DNA of 64,000 nucleotides from Eisenbergiella porci (GCF_009696275.1 NZ_VUMI01000029.1:1-64000); one strand, 5' to 3'; counted from the first letter of the stretch, positions 23,894 through 33,377 are shown. Program-made: numbers and translations. The notes: generated by a model from the letters alone, not told the origin.

Positions 23894-24033
23894 TTTCTCC
23901 TTTTACACGCATACAAAGCTAAAATAACGCAAATAATGTTTTGTAAGCAGTGGTATATGGAGAATTATAACACAATCAATGTTCCTTATCCAGAAAACCT
24001 TTCTGCTATGCTAATGAGTAGTGAGGTGAGAGT

Positions 24034-24342
24034 ATGGATGAGGCATTTATCCGCAGCCGGATCACAGAGCTGCGGCTGAAAAAGGGCGTGTCAGAATATC
24101 AAATGAGCTTGGCTTTAGGGCAAAACCGCAGCTACATCCAGGCAATTTCTTCCGGCCGGGCGCTCCCATCCATGAAGCAGTTTCTCAATATCTGTGAATA
24201 TTTCGAGATCACGCCGCTCCAATTCTTCGATTCCGAGGAAACCAATCCACAGCTTGTGAGAAAGGCGCTGGACGGCATGAGAACGCTGAAGGACGAGGAT
24301 CTAATCATGCTGATCGGCTTTATCAACCGGCTGCAATCCTGA
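24034..24342 (+). CDS. XRE-family transcriptional regulator
   Basis: A 102-residue protein with a helix-turn-helix in residues 8-60 (LRLKKGVSEYQMSLALGQNR, YIQAISSGRALPSMKQFL). It has GAGGTGAGAGT before the ATG and a hairpin terminator behind. It is the only plus-strand regulator here and faces away from the SLOG gene, so it may repress the shared promoter region. Small XRE proteins often keep ICE transfer genes off. Confidence 0.88.
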   Translation: MDEAFIRSRITELRLKKGVSEYQMSLALGQNRSYIQAISSGRALPSMKQFLNICEYFEITPLQFFDSEETNPQLVRKALDGMRTLKDEDLIMLIGFINRLQS

Positions 24343-24346
24343 TAGG

Positions 24347-24370
24347 GCGGGGGCTGAGGCCCCTGCTTTT
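24347..24370 (+). terminator. terminator of the XRE gene
   Basis: GC-rich hairpin (GCGGGGGC...GGCCCCTGC) followed by TTTTATTTT, 5 bases after the stop. Confidence 0.8.
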
Positions 24371-24436
24371 ATTTTGCTTTGGAGAAACACCCATTACTTT
24401 TCTTTTCATCCGTAAGTATCTGTTCACCTGTACGGT

Positions 24437-24949
24437 TCAAGGGGGGACAAAAATGGACTGCCCCCCAGTCCACACGGTATCCGGGCGGCAAAAATGCCGT
24501 CCGGTCTTTATTCTATCAAGCCCATTTGTAAAAGAATAGGCCGGGAACAGAAAAAGGGCGGACTGCTCCCCAGGCGTGGCGTCAGGTTCGGGAAAACAGG
24601 TATCTTCAGTTCCGTCCGTTTCCTCTTGTGCAGGTGCTTTCAGCTCTGTGGGTTGCTCCGGCGTGGGCGGCGGAGCCTCGGCGCAAAGGGTATAAAGATT
24701 ACTGGTCTGGCCGCCGTTCTTACGCTCGTCAAAACGGGCCTGTTTAATGATGTAGCCAGCTTCTACCAGCTCATCCAGCGCCCGCTTGACCGTAGAGATA
24801 CCATAGCCGCACTTGGCGGCTATGGTCTTGATGGACGGAAAACACTCGCCCTCCTTGTTACAATGCAGAACAAGGACCTGAAGCACCAGCCGCGCCCTCG
24901 GCCGCAATTCAGAGTAAAACGCCCTCTCCATGTATTCAAACTTTGCCAT
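24437..24949 (-). CDS. helix-turn-helix replication-type protein
   Basis: A 170-residue protein with a GntR/RepA-N-like winged helix (residues 15-80: ARLVLQVLVLHCNKEGECFP, GISTVKRALDELVEAGYI) and a proline/glutamate-rich tail. Such proteins accompany the ParA-like gene at the front of Clostridia ICE transfer modules and may help replicate the circular form. ATG follows GGGAGG by 8 bases. Confidence 0.75.
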   Translation of the reverse strand: MAKFEYMERAFYSELRPRARLVLQVLVLHCNKEGECFPSIKTIAAKCGYGISTVKRALDELVEAGYIIKQARFDERKNGGQTSNLYTLCAEAPPPTPEQPTELKAPAQEETDGTEDTCFPEPDATPGEQSALFLFPAYSFTNGLDRIKTGRHFCRPDTVWTGGQSIFVPP

Positions 24950-24981
24950 TCTGTGATCCTCCCATTCTGATACTCTCTTTG

Positions 24982-26016
24982 TTACAGCCGTCGTTCTCCC
25001 ATAATGTACGGCTCCACCAGGCGCTTATACAACTTCCCATTGATCCGGTTTGCAAACAGGTCATGGGATGCCTCCGCCATTTCCAGCTCGCCGCCAAACA
25101 GCTCCCGGCAGTATTCCCGGAACTCTCCCGGCACACTGATGGCCACCGGGCGCACCTCCAGCCCTCCGCAGACCTCCAGCGCCTTGTGAAAGGCCGGAAT
25201 CTCATAGGGAAGGACACTCCCGCACAACAGCCGGTGATCCGCCTCCCGGAACACGGAGGTAGGCGTCTGCATCACGCCGCAGTCGTAGATAATAAACTGA
25301 TAGTCCCGATCCGGCTCATTGGTCAGATAGCAGTCGATCCCGTCAATGGCATAATGTTCGCCAGTGGGGGCCGCCTCATAAACATTGAGCAAAAGCTGAA
25401 GGTGCCGGTTGGTGTTGACCTCAATGTAGGCTGTTTCCGCGCCTCTGGCAGTCAGCCATGCCGCCAGATTGAACGCCGTCACCGTCACGCCGCTTCTTCG
25501 CTGTGCCCCGGCAACGGCAATACGGACATTTTTGGCGTTCCAGCGGTAAGGGATGATCTTGTCCTCCGGTTCAGGCTCTGATTTCCGCTGGGGTTCCGGC
25601 TGGCTTGATACCTGCGAGGGAGTCACATACCGCTGCATCCCTTCATCAGAAAGGGCCTCTTTCAGCTCGTCGGCGGCATCCTCCAGCGTTTCTGCCGTAA
25701 TCAGATTCGTTATCCCGATGGACAAAAGCCGCTGGATACAGCCGCTCATATCCTCACAGCCGGACAGGATCACGATAATACGGGCGGAAAACATCATCCG
25801 AAAGGAGCGCAGCGCGAGGGTAAAGTCCTCGCCGCTTTCCTCAATACAGGCTGCGTCAATCAGAAAGAACTTGGCCGTGGCATAGTTGCGCATATCCTTG
25901 GTGACAAAACTTTTTAGGCTGAACTTTCCAACCAGCTTTTTGGACGGCATAAGCATTTCAGGGGCCGTGCCGTCGATCAGCCCGCTTTTCTGGTTACTCG
26001 TCAAGTACAGCAGCAT
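24982..26016 (-). CDS. TadZ/CpaE-like ATPase with degenerate receiver
   Basis: A 344-residue protein. Residues 40-135 look like an atypical receiver domain (FFLIDAACIEESGED, ARIIVILSGC). Residues 165-330 are a MinD/ParA-like domain (VRIAVAGAQRRSGVTVTAFN) with a deviant Walker A (QRRSGVT, no lysine). This matches the Tad-pilus localisation factor TadZ/CpaE rather than a plasmid ParA. It belongs logically with the pilus cluster at 36.6-43.4 kb. ATG follows GGGAGG by 8 bases. Confidence 0.7.
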   Translation of the reverse strand: MLLYLTSNQKSGLIDGTAPEMLMPSKKLVGKFSLKSFVTKDMRNYATAKFFLIDAACIEESGEDFTLALRSFRMMFSARIIVILSGCEDMSGCIQRLLSIGITNLITAETLEDAADELKEALSDEGMQRYVTPSQVSSQPEPQRKSEPEPEDKIIPYRWNAKNVRIAVAGAQRRSGVTVTAFNLAAWLTARGAETAYIEVNTNRHLQLLLNVYEAAPTGEHYAIDGIDCYLTNEPDRDYQFIIYDCGVMQTPTSVFREADHRLLCGSVLPYEIPAFHKALEVCGGLEVRPVAISVPGEFREYCRELFGGELEMAEASHDLFANRINGKLYKRLVEPYIMGERRL

Positions 26017-26143
26017 ACGACGCGCCTCCCATATCCATATTTTTTTCGGCTTTTTCTGGTTCCCCCGTCAACAAAAGGACAACGCCAACCACTACAATAG
26101 CGATGTAGATCAATAATTCAATCAGTTTATTTCGGTTGCTCAT
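25994..26143 (-). CDS. 49-residue membrane protein
   Basis: A small ORF (MSNRNKLIELLIYIAIVVVG then VVLLLTG) with one membrane helix and an acidic C-terminus. It has GGAG 6 bases before the ATG. Its end overlaps the start of the TadZ-like gene by 23 bases in another frame, so the two are coupled. Confidence 0.55.
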   Translation of the reverse strand: MSNRNKLIELLIYIAIVVVGVVLLLTGEPEKAEKNMDMGGASYAAVLDE

Positions 26144-26154
26144 ATCATGCTCCT

Positions 26155-26982
26155 TTAGTAGATCGCCCAGAAAGGACCGCCAGCGGCAGCACCTTTTCTG
26201 GCCTCATCCAAAATAATGGAGAGATCCCATTCCTGTTCGCTTCGCTTGTGGCTGGCAGGGTCGGCTACCAGGATTTTTCCCTCCGCAGTCACGCCGCGCA
26301 GGACAATGAAATGCCCGGAGCTGGTAAAGTGTCCCTTTGCCATGATCGCCACAACCAGTTTCCCATCTGTCAGGGCGTCCACCATCGCCTGCGGGTCATC
26401 CCGTGGAACACTCTCCCAGGATAGGCCGTAGGCTTCGGCGGCGGCTGGGATCAGGCTGTGATAAGAGCCATTCCCTTCGCAGCGGTGCCCATTCGCCACA
26501 GACCATTCGCTGAGTTCCACCGGGTCGTGAGCCATCCCGGTCAGGGTCGATGTGACAATCGCCATCGCCGTGGGACCGCACCCGGCCTCGCCAATCGTGC
26601 CGGATGTGCCGTACATGGTATCTGCCCACCGCTCATCCAGTTGGTTGTAATAGATGACCTCCCGGCCCCCATCGGTAAAGACCACGCCCTCGTAGCTCTG
26701 GCCGCTGCCCTCGATATAGTCCTTCTCATAAATGCCGAGCTGCTGGTTGTAGCCATACTCTTTCTGAAAATTCTCCACCACACTCACCTCATCGCCCACC
26801 AGCCATTGAGACAGCATGGAGAAAGGGCTGGTAATCAGATACAGGATAAAGGCAATCAAGAGCAGCAGGCCCAGAATGGGGGCCAGAATGAGAATGAGCG
26901 TCCTTCTGCGGCTTTCCTCATCGGTCGCCGCCCGCGCCGCCGCTTGTGCCAGCAGCTTTGCCGTCAACGGATCAATCGCCAA
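26155..26982 (-). CDS. membrane-anchored C39-family peptidase
   Basis: A 275-residue protein with a membrane helix at about residues 29-50 (ILILAPILGLLLLIAFILYL) and an outside C39-type cysteine peptidase domain. The catalytic cysteine is in GEAGCGPTAMA, the histidine in SSGHFIVLRG and the aspartate in LVADPASH. In ICEs of this type it takes the place of the VirB1-like wall hydrolase or a CD1108-type protein. The start is TTG, 7 bases after GGAGG. It probably opens the wall or processes surface proteins during transfer. Confidence 0.82.
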   Translation of the reverse strand: MAIDPLTAKLLAQAAARAATDEESRRRTLILILAPILGLLLLIAFILYLITSPFSMLSQWLVGDEVSVVENFQKEYGYNQQLGIYEKDYIEGSGQSYEGVVFTDGGREVIYYNQLDERWADTMYGTSGTIGEAGCGPTAMAIVTSTLTGMAHDPVELSEWSVANGHRCEGNGSYHSLIPAAAEAYGLSWESVPRDDPQAMVDALTDGKLVVAIMAKGHFTSSGHFIVLRGVTAEGKILVADPASHKRSEQEWDLSIILDEARKGAAAGGPFWAIY

Positions 26983-26996
26983 AACAACACCTCCAA

Positions 26997-27476
26997 TCAG
27001 CCCATTTCCGCGCCTATGTCCGCCAGCATCCGGTCAAACTGCTGGCGGATTTTTTCCCGTTCCCGCCCGGCGCTGTCATCCATCACAAACACCTTTTTCC
27101 CGTCCTCATTCTCACGCACGGAAACCGTATAATCCCCGTTTGCAATAAAGAAGGAAGTATAAATGGCTTGGATGGCCGGGGCGGGCATCCGGGAAATCTC
27201 AAAGGGCGTGGCGGCACACTTGCTGTTCCAGGAAAAGAGGTTGCGGGCTGCGTCCGCCGTCAGTTTCATCCAGTCATAGTCAAATTCTTCTTTCTTCATC
27301 AGGCCGCCAAAGTCAATCCCGTCCGGGGAAAAATACCGCTCTACCTTTTCGGCAAGAACCGGATGGGATGCCATCAGGTAGAGGGCCGCCTGATAAGAGC
27401 AGTCCAGCTCTCCGCCCCGCCAGCGCATCGAGGACAGCTTGGTTATCAAAGATTCATACCGTTCCGCGTGGTTCAT
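26997..27476 (-). CDS. DUF6075-like hypothetical protein
   Basis: A 159-residue soluble protein (SYQAALYLMASHPVLAEKVE, DYDWMKLTADAARNLF, TPFEISRMPAPAIQAIYTSF). The layout recalls DUF6075 proteins of mobile elements: a short helical domain with an AALYLL-type segment and a TP/SPLDIF-type segment. The function is unknown. It lies between the VirB4 and peptidase genes. Confidence 0.5.
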   Translation of the reverse strand: MNHAERYESLITKLSSMRWRGGELDCSYQAALYLMASHPVLAEKVERYFSPDGIDFGGLMKKEEFDYDWMKLTADAARNLFSWNSKCAATPFEISRMPAPAIQAIYTSFFIANGDYTVSVRENEDGKKVFVMDDSAGREREKIRQQFDRMLADIGAEMG

Positions 27477-27541
27477 CAGAAAACGCCTCCTGTTCGTGAA
27501 TAAGTAAGGCGGCCGGGGAGCATCCCAGCCGCCGTGGTGTG

Positions 27542-28528
27542 TTACCGGCCGCCCGCCTTGCCCATGTAGGCAAACTTGTAAGCCGGAATTTCAAAATTGA
27601 CATGAAGCCGCTTGGAGCCGACCAGGAACAGGGCGTGTCCCCGTCGCTTGCTCTCCAATAACTCCTGCTCGGCGTCCGTCAGGTTGTAGAGGTCTGTGGT
27701 TTCCTGAAGGTTTTTGCCGTCGCAGCCCATCAGGATTTTGTAACAGGGAATATCCAAAAGGGCTTGCCCGTACATCTTGATCTCCGGCGCCAGGAAATCC
27801 ACCACCGAGTGGGAGATGATCGCCAGGGCGGACTCATATTTTCTGGACCGCTTCTCCACATTCCGCAGGAAGGCCAGTGATTGCGGCACCTGCGGGTCGA
27901 TCATCAGGTACGCCTCGTCGCACACCAGAAGCACACGCTCCCCACGATTGTTGCTCATCTGCTCCCAGCACCAGGTCAGCAGATTGAAATACTGCGTCCG
28001 CTTGATGTTGTCCGCTGCGTTTTGCAGGCTGTGGGTATCCAGGCAAACAAAATGGGAATCGGCCTCCAGCGTGCTGTGCCCGTTCCAAAGGAAGCTGTCG
28101 CTGCCTTTGGCGGCGTCATACAGCAGCATGGCGAGGTCACGGAACACCGGATTGTCCGGGTTGGCCTCGGCTTTTGTTTCAATCATGCTGTGGAGATCTT
28201 CCATGATGGGGAAATCCGTCGCTTTGAGCTGGCGAATGTCCGTGTCCCAGAAGATGCCGAACTGATTATATAGTTCAATGACTGTCTGCTTCAGGACGGC
28301 TTTCTGCATATCGGTCAGGCTCGGCAGATACAGGGAGAAGATGATCTCCAGCGTTTTGATATGGAGCGCCATATCGGACATTCCATTTCCTTCATCCGTA
28401 TAGAGCTTGTCAGTTTCGTCCTCATCGTCACGGGGCGCCGGTCTGATCTGCAAAAGGTTGGAGCGGCCGTTCTTGCCGCCTCCCGCATTGAGCCAGCTTC
28501 CATTCAGGTTCCGGCACATATCCTTGTA
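27542..28528 (-). CDS. virB4: VirB4-like ATPase, 3' exon
   Basis: The downstream 328 codons of a VirB4/CD1110-type conjugation ATPase, from YKDMCRNLNGSW to the stop. It includes the Walker B region (RVLLVCDEAYLMID) and IISHSVVDFL. The frame joins exactly to the 5' exon (30848-31687) after removal of the group II intron, giving a 608-residue protein. VirB4 energises assembly of the type IV secretion channel. Without splicing, the ATPase is cut between Walker A and Walker B. Confidence 0.88.
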   Translation of the reverse strand, partial: YKDMCRNLNGSWLNAGGGKNGRSNLLQIRPAPRDDEDETDKLYTDEGNGMSDMALHIKTLEIIFSLYLPSLTDMQKAVLKQTVIELYNQFGIFWDTDIRQLKATDFPIMEDLHSMIETKAEANPDNPVFRDLAMLLYDAAKGSDSFLWNGHSTLEADSHFVCLDTHSLQNAADNIKRTQYFNLLTWCWEQMSNNRGERVLLVCDEAYLMIDPQVPQSLAFLRNVEKRSRKYESALAIISHSVVDFLAPEIKMYGQALLDIPCYKILMGCDGKNLQETTDLYNLTDAEQELLESKRRGHALFLVGSKRLHVNFEIPAYKFAYMGKAGGR

Positions 28529-28568
28529 GTCGACTAAGTCGGCGGGATTACTCCCGCTTTCTCGTCTA

Positions 28569-28604
28569 AGAACCGTACGTGAGCGTTTCCACTCATACGG
28601 CTCA
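28569..28604 (-). ncRNA. group II intron domain V
   Basis: The minus strand reads GAGCCGTATGAGTGGAAACG, then a complementary strand ending CGTACGGTTC. This is the conserved 34-nt catalytic hairpin with a GAAA loop, about 40 bases from the 3' splice site. Confidence 0.9.
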
Positions 28605-28613
28605 AGCATTTCA

Positions 28614-30293
28614 TCACGCTTTCGCGCGGCGTTCCAAGAAAATTTGCTGGCAATGTTTATGGACGTAGGCCATATTGCGCACCTCGTCCTTGCCGCCCAT
28701 GGTCTTCGGGACTTTGAAGAAAATCTCCCTCTCGTCGCTGATGTCCATGGGAAGGCCACAGTGATAACAACACCCCTTCTGGTTTTTCCAGATTTGCTTA
28801 AAGCGTCCGGATAGCCGTTTCATACCATGCTGGAATTTGCGGTCAATGAAATATTGGGTGTCAAAATAGGGATTTGCATCCATTCGTACTTTGGTGTGGC
28901 GGACAATAGGGATGTGGTCTACCCGCAAAAGTTCTTTGCCCTCGGTACAGAATACCCAGTTCCGGTTGCTCCTGCGGTGCCAGTAGTTGGTGGAAACCCA
29001 CCACTGCCCTTTATGAGGATGGCGGCGCTTCGCCCATCGCCACAGCAATTCGTAGAGAATGTAGTCAATGTGGGCAAAGGCGTCACTGGCACAGACCGAT
29101 TGATGGTAATTCGTCCAGCCACGTATCTGCTGGTTCAGCTTTTCAATCAGGACTTCCTGTTTCCAAGCCTTACCGCGCCCAAGAATGGTCTCGGACAAGG
29201 CAGATTTCAGGGCTTTCAGCGCTTTCTTGGACGGCTTTACGATGAGCTTTCCTTTGAATTTACGAAATGTCCAGCCCAGCATATCAAAACCGTCGTCGAT
29301 GTGGGTGATGACCGTCTTTTCCTCAGACAGCTCCAGCCCTCTGGTTTGCAGAAAATCGCGGATGATTGCTTTGGCTTCTTCCGCAATCTCCTTTGTCGCC
29401 GCTGTGACAATAAAATCGTCGGCATAACGCACCAGATTGACCTTGCTCTTGTTATGGACAAATGCACTGACCTCACCCTTGGCGCTCAAATCGAAGCGGT
29501 CACTCAGGACTTTTTGCATCCCATCCAGCGCCATGTTTGCGAGGATAGGGGAAATGACGCCGCCCTGAGGCGCACCCTCATCGGTGGGAAACAGTTCCTG
29601 CTCAAATATAAATCCTGCTTTCAGAAACTGTTTCAATACAGATTTGTCCATGGGAATGTGCTCAATGAGCCAATCATGGCTGATGTGGTCAAAACACCCT
29701 TTGATGTCGCCCTCCAGTACCCACTGTGGGGAGAAACTGCGGCTGAGTGCTGTGAAAATATATTCACAGGCGTCCTGCGCACAGCGCCCCTTGCGGAAAC
29801 CAAAGGACTTCGTGTCCGCCGTTGTCTCCGATACCGGGTCGAGGGCCAGGGCGTAGAGCGCCTGCATGGCCCTGTCATACATACAGGGGATGCCCAGTGG
29901 GCGTTTCGCTTTTTTGCCCTTTTTCTCAATGAATACCCGGCGCAGCGGTTTGGCCTTATAGCCCTTGTCTGTCAGGGTCAACACACCGCGCATTTTAGCG
30001 GCTGGGGTAGACCACAGCTCACCGTCTACGCCCGGCGTCTTTTTCCCTTTGTTAGTAGTAACTTTTCGGACTGCCAACACTTTTGCATAGTACGAATGGG
30101 TCAAAAGATACTGTAATCGCTTCACTGTGTTCCATTTCTTCTCTTGGGTCGCCTTAGCAATCCTGGCTTGCAGCCTATTGACCTCGGCTTCCGCTTTCTT
30201 CCAGTCAATGGATTTCCACTGCTGTTCCAGCGCCGCCGCGTCCGGCAATCTCTCAGGGCTTTTACACCCCGTCGTTGAACAATTACCGTTCAT
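28614..30293 (-). CDS. ltrA: group II intron reverse transcriptase/maturase
   Basis: A 559-residue intron-encoded protein. The reverse transcriptase domain has FGFRKGRCAQDA, GDIKGCFDHISHDWL, TPQGGVISP-type APQGGVISPILANMAL and the catalytic YADDF. The maturase X domain (RGWTNYH) and a C-terminal HNH endonuclease (CCYHCGLPM, HKHCQ) follow. It helps the intron splice and enables retrohoming. ATG follows GGAGG by 7 bases. All key residues are present. Confidence 0.95.
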   Translation of the reverse strand: MNGNCSTTGCKSPERLPDAAALEQQWKSIDWKKAEAEVNRLQARIAKATQEKKWNTVKRLQYLLTHSYYAKVLAVRKVTTNKGKKTPGVDGELWSTPAAKMRGVLTLTDKGYKAKPLRRVFIEKKGKKAKRPLGIPCMYDRAMQALYALALDPVSETTADTKSFGFRKGRCAQDACEYIFTALSRSFSPQWVLEGDIKGCFDHISHDWLIEHIPMDKSVLKQFLKAGFIFEQELFPTDEGAPQGGVISPILANMALDGMQKVLSDRFDLSAKGEVSAFVHNKSKVNLVRYADDFIVTAATKEIAEEAKAIIRDFLQTRGLELSEEKTVITHIDDGFDMLGWTFRKFKGKLIVKPSKKALKALKSALSETILGRGKAWKQEVLIEKLNQQIRGWTNYHQSVCASDAFAHIDYILYELLWRWAKRRHPHKGQWWVSTNYWHRRSNRNWVFCTEGKELLRVDHIPIVRHTKVRMDANPYFDTQYFIDRKFQHGMKRLSGRFKQIWKNQKGCCYHCGLPMDISDEREIFFKVPKTMGGKDEVRNMAYVHKHCQQIFLERRAKA

Positions 30294-30847
30294 AGGTTTA
30301 CCTCCTTTTCTTGCTATGAAATACCGTGGGACAAGTCAGCACCCTTTCGGGCCGGGGCAAAGTCTGAACCCCTATCCCGCCCCATTACAGGGCGGGCGTT
30401 CGCTTTTTATCCCGTTCCTCTACCCTCTGCGCCATTTCTTCCCCTTACAAGGTCGATACCTCCGCATTTCTGCAAAGGAACGCATAGGGCTTACCACGTT
30501 CCGCATAACAAATAATTGTGTGCGTTTTAGGAGCCATCTTTGAGCCGGGAGGATTTGCGTCCATTTGCTGTGATGTTCTGAAAGCCCTCACAGCCACCTC
30601 CGCACCTTTTGGTGTAGGCGTATCAGCCTGATTTCGCCTATTCCCTGTAACGACTCTTGCGATGATTCACTTACATTCCCCATGACGCACTTATCCTGGC
30701 AGTACGGCTGAGTTAGGCTCTCAGCTTTCCCACGTTGTCCCACAGGCTTCCCACCCCGCCGTTACCAGCGACGCAGGCTGTGGTAGGATTACCCCAAATG
30801 GATAGGGTAGCTTCTTAGGCAATTTGTTACGCGACCTCGTGTCGCAC

Positions 30848-31687
30848 TTCGGATTCCGGGTCTATACACAGGATTCTGGTTCCCTTCATATACTCCGAGA
30901 GCATGATGTGCTTGACCACGGTGCTTTTGCCGATACCGGCCACGCCCATGACAACGAAGCTGCTGTTGGTGCGGTCGTTCCCGCGTGTCCAGGGGTCCAG
31001 GATCACCAGCCCGCCGCTGCTGTCCTTGGCAAAATAATAGCCCCGGCCGTCGCTGTAACCGGAGCTTGCGAAGGGGAAACCGCCCACAAAGGTACTCATG
31101 GGGATGATGCGGGAAACGATGCTGTCCACCGTCCCGTTGGCGGGATAAGTGGGCGAAATGCTCTGAAACCCCTCCTTTTGCAGATTGGCAAGGGTGCGGA
31201 CCTTGCATTTCTGAACGCTGAACGCACTCTCCACACGGCGGCAGATTTTGGAGAAGGCCGCCTCGTCCTGCGCCACCGGCATCACCGTGAGCGACATCAT
31301 GGCGACGGTTTCACCCTCCTGGTCGATCTTCTGCATGATATGCTCCCCGTCCTCGGCGGCTTTTTCCGCCCGCTGGCGGGTCAGCGGGTCTTTTGCACTG
31401 TCGGCGGCGCCCCGCTGCTGGACAATGCTCTTGGAGAGGGCGGAGATCAGGGTGCTGTTATCAATCGGGGTGATCCCCACCGATACAATGGTGCTGGGGA
31501 TGTTCGTGATTTTGGAGAGCCAGCCCATCTCCACTTTTTGCGGATAGCGGACCACCCCATAGACCTTTCCCATATTTTCACCGATGACCAGGCTGTTCCG
31601 CTTGATCTCCAACCCCATCGGGGTAATGACATTCAGCAACGCTTCATTGACAGGGAGCGTTTCTTCCTTCTTCTTGGTTCCTAACAA
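30848..31687 (-). CDS. virB4: VirB4-like ATPase, 5' exon
   Basis: The upstream 280 codons of the interrupted conjugation ATPase. The N-terminal part (VNEALLNVITPMGLEIKRN) is followed by Walker A VMGVAGIGKSTVVKH, and the exon ends CIDPESE at the intron insertion site. The start is TTG, 7 bases after GGAGG. The protein is shorter than a usual VirB4 (about 800 residues). The missing N-terminal part is probably supplied by the separate gene at 32650-33348. Confidence 0.88.
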
Positions 31688-31702
31688 TGATACACCTCCA
31701 AA

Positions 31703-32647
31703 TCAGCGGCACGAGTACGGCACACCGATATAATCTAAGACAGCACCCAGCCCCAGCTCATGGATGCAGTAGTGGTACTGCTGGGGATGGGTTTTCTCCA
31801 TGAGCTGAAACCGATTCGGCTCATGCTCCAGATGAACGCCGTACATACAATACATACACCCCGATCTGGAAACGCCGGTGGTTTTCAGAGTCGGGGCGCC
31901 GTTCCTCTTTTTGACCTCCACAATATCCCCATAGATGGGCGCATAGGGGATGCCGGTCATTTTCAAGTAGCGCAAAATATCTTCCTCCCGCCAGAACGCA
32001 AGGGGTTGACTGAGGGGACGCCTGCGTTCATAGCCGTTGCAGCCAAATCTAAGGTAAGACTGCTCCCGCAGCTTGCTCTCACAGGCCAGCACTCCCGTAA
32101 TGGGATGCCGCCCGGACTGCCGTTCAAACTTGTTCAGCGGGGCCTTTTTCATGTGGTAACAGCACCGGGCTGAAACCGCAAAGGGGGCGTCCAGAAGATA
32201 CTTGTACTTCTCACAGTTGTAGATCGACTTCTTTCCGTCCTTATCCAGCAATTCACCGTTCAGGCGGGCCAGACGGTAAGGCTGGCCTTTCCGTGCGCCG
32301 CTGACGGCATCGGACACTTCCTTGGAAATGACCGGATAGCCGTATTTCTCAATGATCTGCGTAAACGGATAGCGTGGGCGAAGCCAAATCACATTGTCTT
32401 TCGTTTTTACAAAATCGCGCAGTTCGGGGTATTCCAGCCCTGTGTCCACATACACAGCGGGAATATCCGGGCAGACCTGCCGTGCCAAATCAAGGAGTAC
32501 CGTGGAATCCTTACCACCCGAAAAGCTGGTAAAGACCTGCCCGTTGTATTCCCTGTACCATTCCAATATTTTCATCTGCGATACTTTGATCTTTTCTTCG
32601 AGGCTCCAACCCTGCATGATGTTCAAATCCTGCCGGGTGTGCTTCAT
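31703..32647 (-). CDS. PAPS-reductase-family protein
   Basis: A 314-residue protein with the PP-loop SFSGGKDSTVLLDLA near residue 45, HIPAVYVDTGLEYPE-like segments, and a C-terminal cysteine group (GVSRSGCMYCMYGVHLEHEP) that could bind a metal or iron-sulfur cluster. The family includes sulfate assimilation enzymes and DNA phosphorothioation protein DndC. In mobile elements, stand-alone members are usually linked to DNA or tRNA sulfur chemistry. It lies between two VirB4-related genes, so it belongs to the transfer operon. Confidence 0.8.
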   Translation of the reverse strand: MKHTRQDLNIMQGWSLEEKIKVSQMKILEWYREYNGQVFTSFSGGKDSTVLLDLARQVCPDIPAVYVDTGLEYPELRDFVKTKDNVIWLRPRYPFTQIIEKYGYPVISKEVSDAVSGARKGQPYRLARLNGELLDKDGKKSIYNCEKYKYLLDAPFAVSARCCYHMKKAPLNKFERQSGRHPITGVLACESKLREQSYLRFGCNGYERRRPLSQPLAFWREEDILRYLKMTGIPYAPIYGDIVEVKKRNGAPTLKTTGVSRSGCMYCMYGVHLEHEPNRFQLMEKTHPQQYHYCIHELGLGAVLDYIGVPYSCR

Positions 32648-32649
32648 TC

Positions 32650-33348
32650 TTACACAACACCTACACTTTCTAAAATCGGGATCGCCGCTTCAAATCCGGC
32701 GTCCTCCAAATGGACATAGGCCGGGTTATTCACCAGATTGCACAGCCGTACAATGTCCTGCTGCTCCAAAATCTCGGTCTGGATGCCGCAGTCGGCAAAA
32801 TAGCCGGACAGATATTTCAATTTTTGGAGCAGATCACGCTCCACTCTATCAACCGCCTTGTCCCAGATTTTGATGTAAAACTGCCGTTCCACCACCTCGC
32901 CGGAGAGGGCAAAACCGCCCATCTCCACGATCTCATGCTTCAGCAATTCCTTCTGCTTTATATCCGATGAAGAAGTGAGGGTGGAGGACAGCTCCGCCAT
33001 CAGGGGAGAAATGTCCACCGGGCGGGAAACCGCCAAAAGCTGAAACGGATATTGGCCACTGGACAGGCTGGCCGTGAGCTGTTTGGCAATCAGGCGTTTT
33101 TCATTCTTGCTGAACAGCTCCGTACTGATGGGAAATATTTTCAGATACGCCAGCGCCATGCCGTCACGGGTGTAGAGGAAGCTCCCGCGAATGTCCTTTA
33201 CATTGACGAACTCATTGGCGGTCATCTGCGCCAATTCTTCCTTATCCCTGCTCTTGGCTTTCTTGCGCCTTTCTGAGAATTTCAAAAAAAGAAGCGTACC
33301 ACCTCCCAGCAGTACGCATACCAAAATCATAATGATCGGCAGCAGCAA
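32650..33348 (-). CDS. membrane protein with VirB4 N-terminal-like domain
   Basis: A 232-residue protein: one membrane helix at the N-terminus (LLLPIIMILVCVLLGGGTLL) and a soluble domain (VNVKDIRGSFLYTRDGMALA, LLAVSRPVDISPLM, GEVVERQFYIKIWD) like the N-terminal non-ATPase part of VirB4/TraC proteins. The start is TTG at 33348, 8 bases after GAGG. With the shortened ATPase 1 kb downstream this looks like a split VirB4. Confidence 0.7.
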   Translation of the reverse strand: MLLPIIMILVCVLLGGGTLLFLKFSERRKKAKSRDKEELAQMTANEFVNVKDIRGSFLYTRDGMALAYLKIFPISTELFSKNEKRLIAKQLTASLSSGQYPFQLLAVSRPVDISPLMAELSSTLTSSSDIKQKELLKHEIVEMGGFALSGEVVERQFYIKIWDKAVDRVERDLLQKLKYLSGYFADCGIQTEILEQQDIVRLCNLVNNPAYVHLEDAGFEAAIPILESVGVV

Positions 33349-33377
33349 CCTATCAACCTCGCTTTCCTTGCCGCAGT

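Larger units (their letters stand above)
28529..30847 (-). mobile_element. group II intron within virB4
   Basis: A 2319-base intron on the minus strand. It starts with GTGCGAC (typical GUGYG 5' end), encodes an LtrA-like maturase, contains a domain V hairpin (28569-28604) and ends ...GTCGAC. Removing it restores the virB4 frame exactly (DPESE joined to YKDMC). About 550 bases before the maturase ORF hold ribozyme domains I-IV. It appears intact and able to splice. Confidence 0.93.

Noticed and set aside
28529-28759. N-terminal extension of the VirB4 3' exon ORF
   Set aside because: These codons are intron ribozyme sequence read through, not protein, since the frame joins to the 5' exon when the intron is removed.
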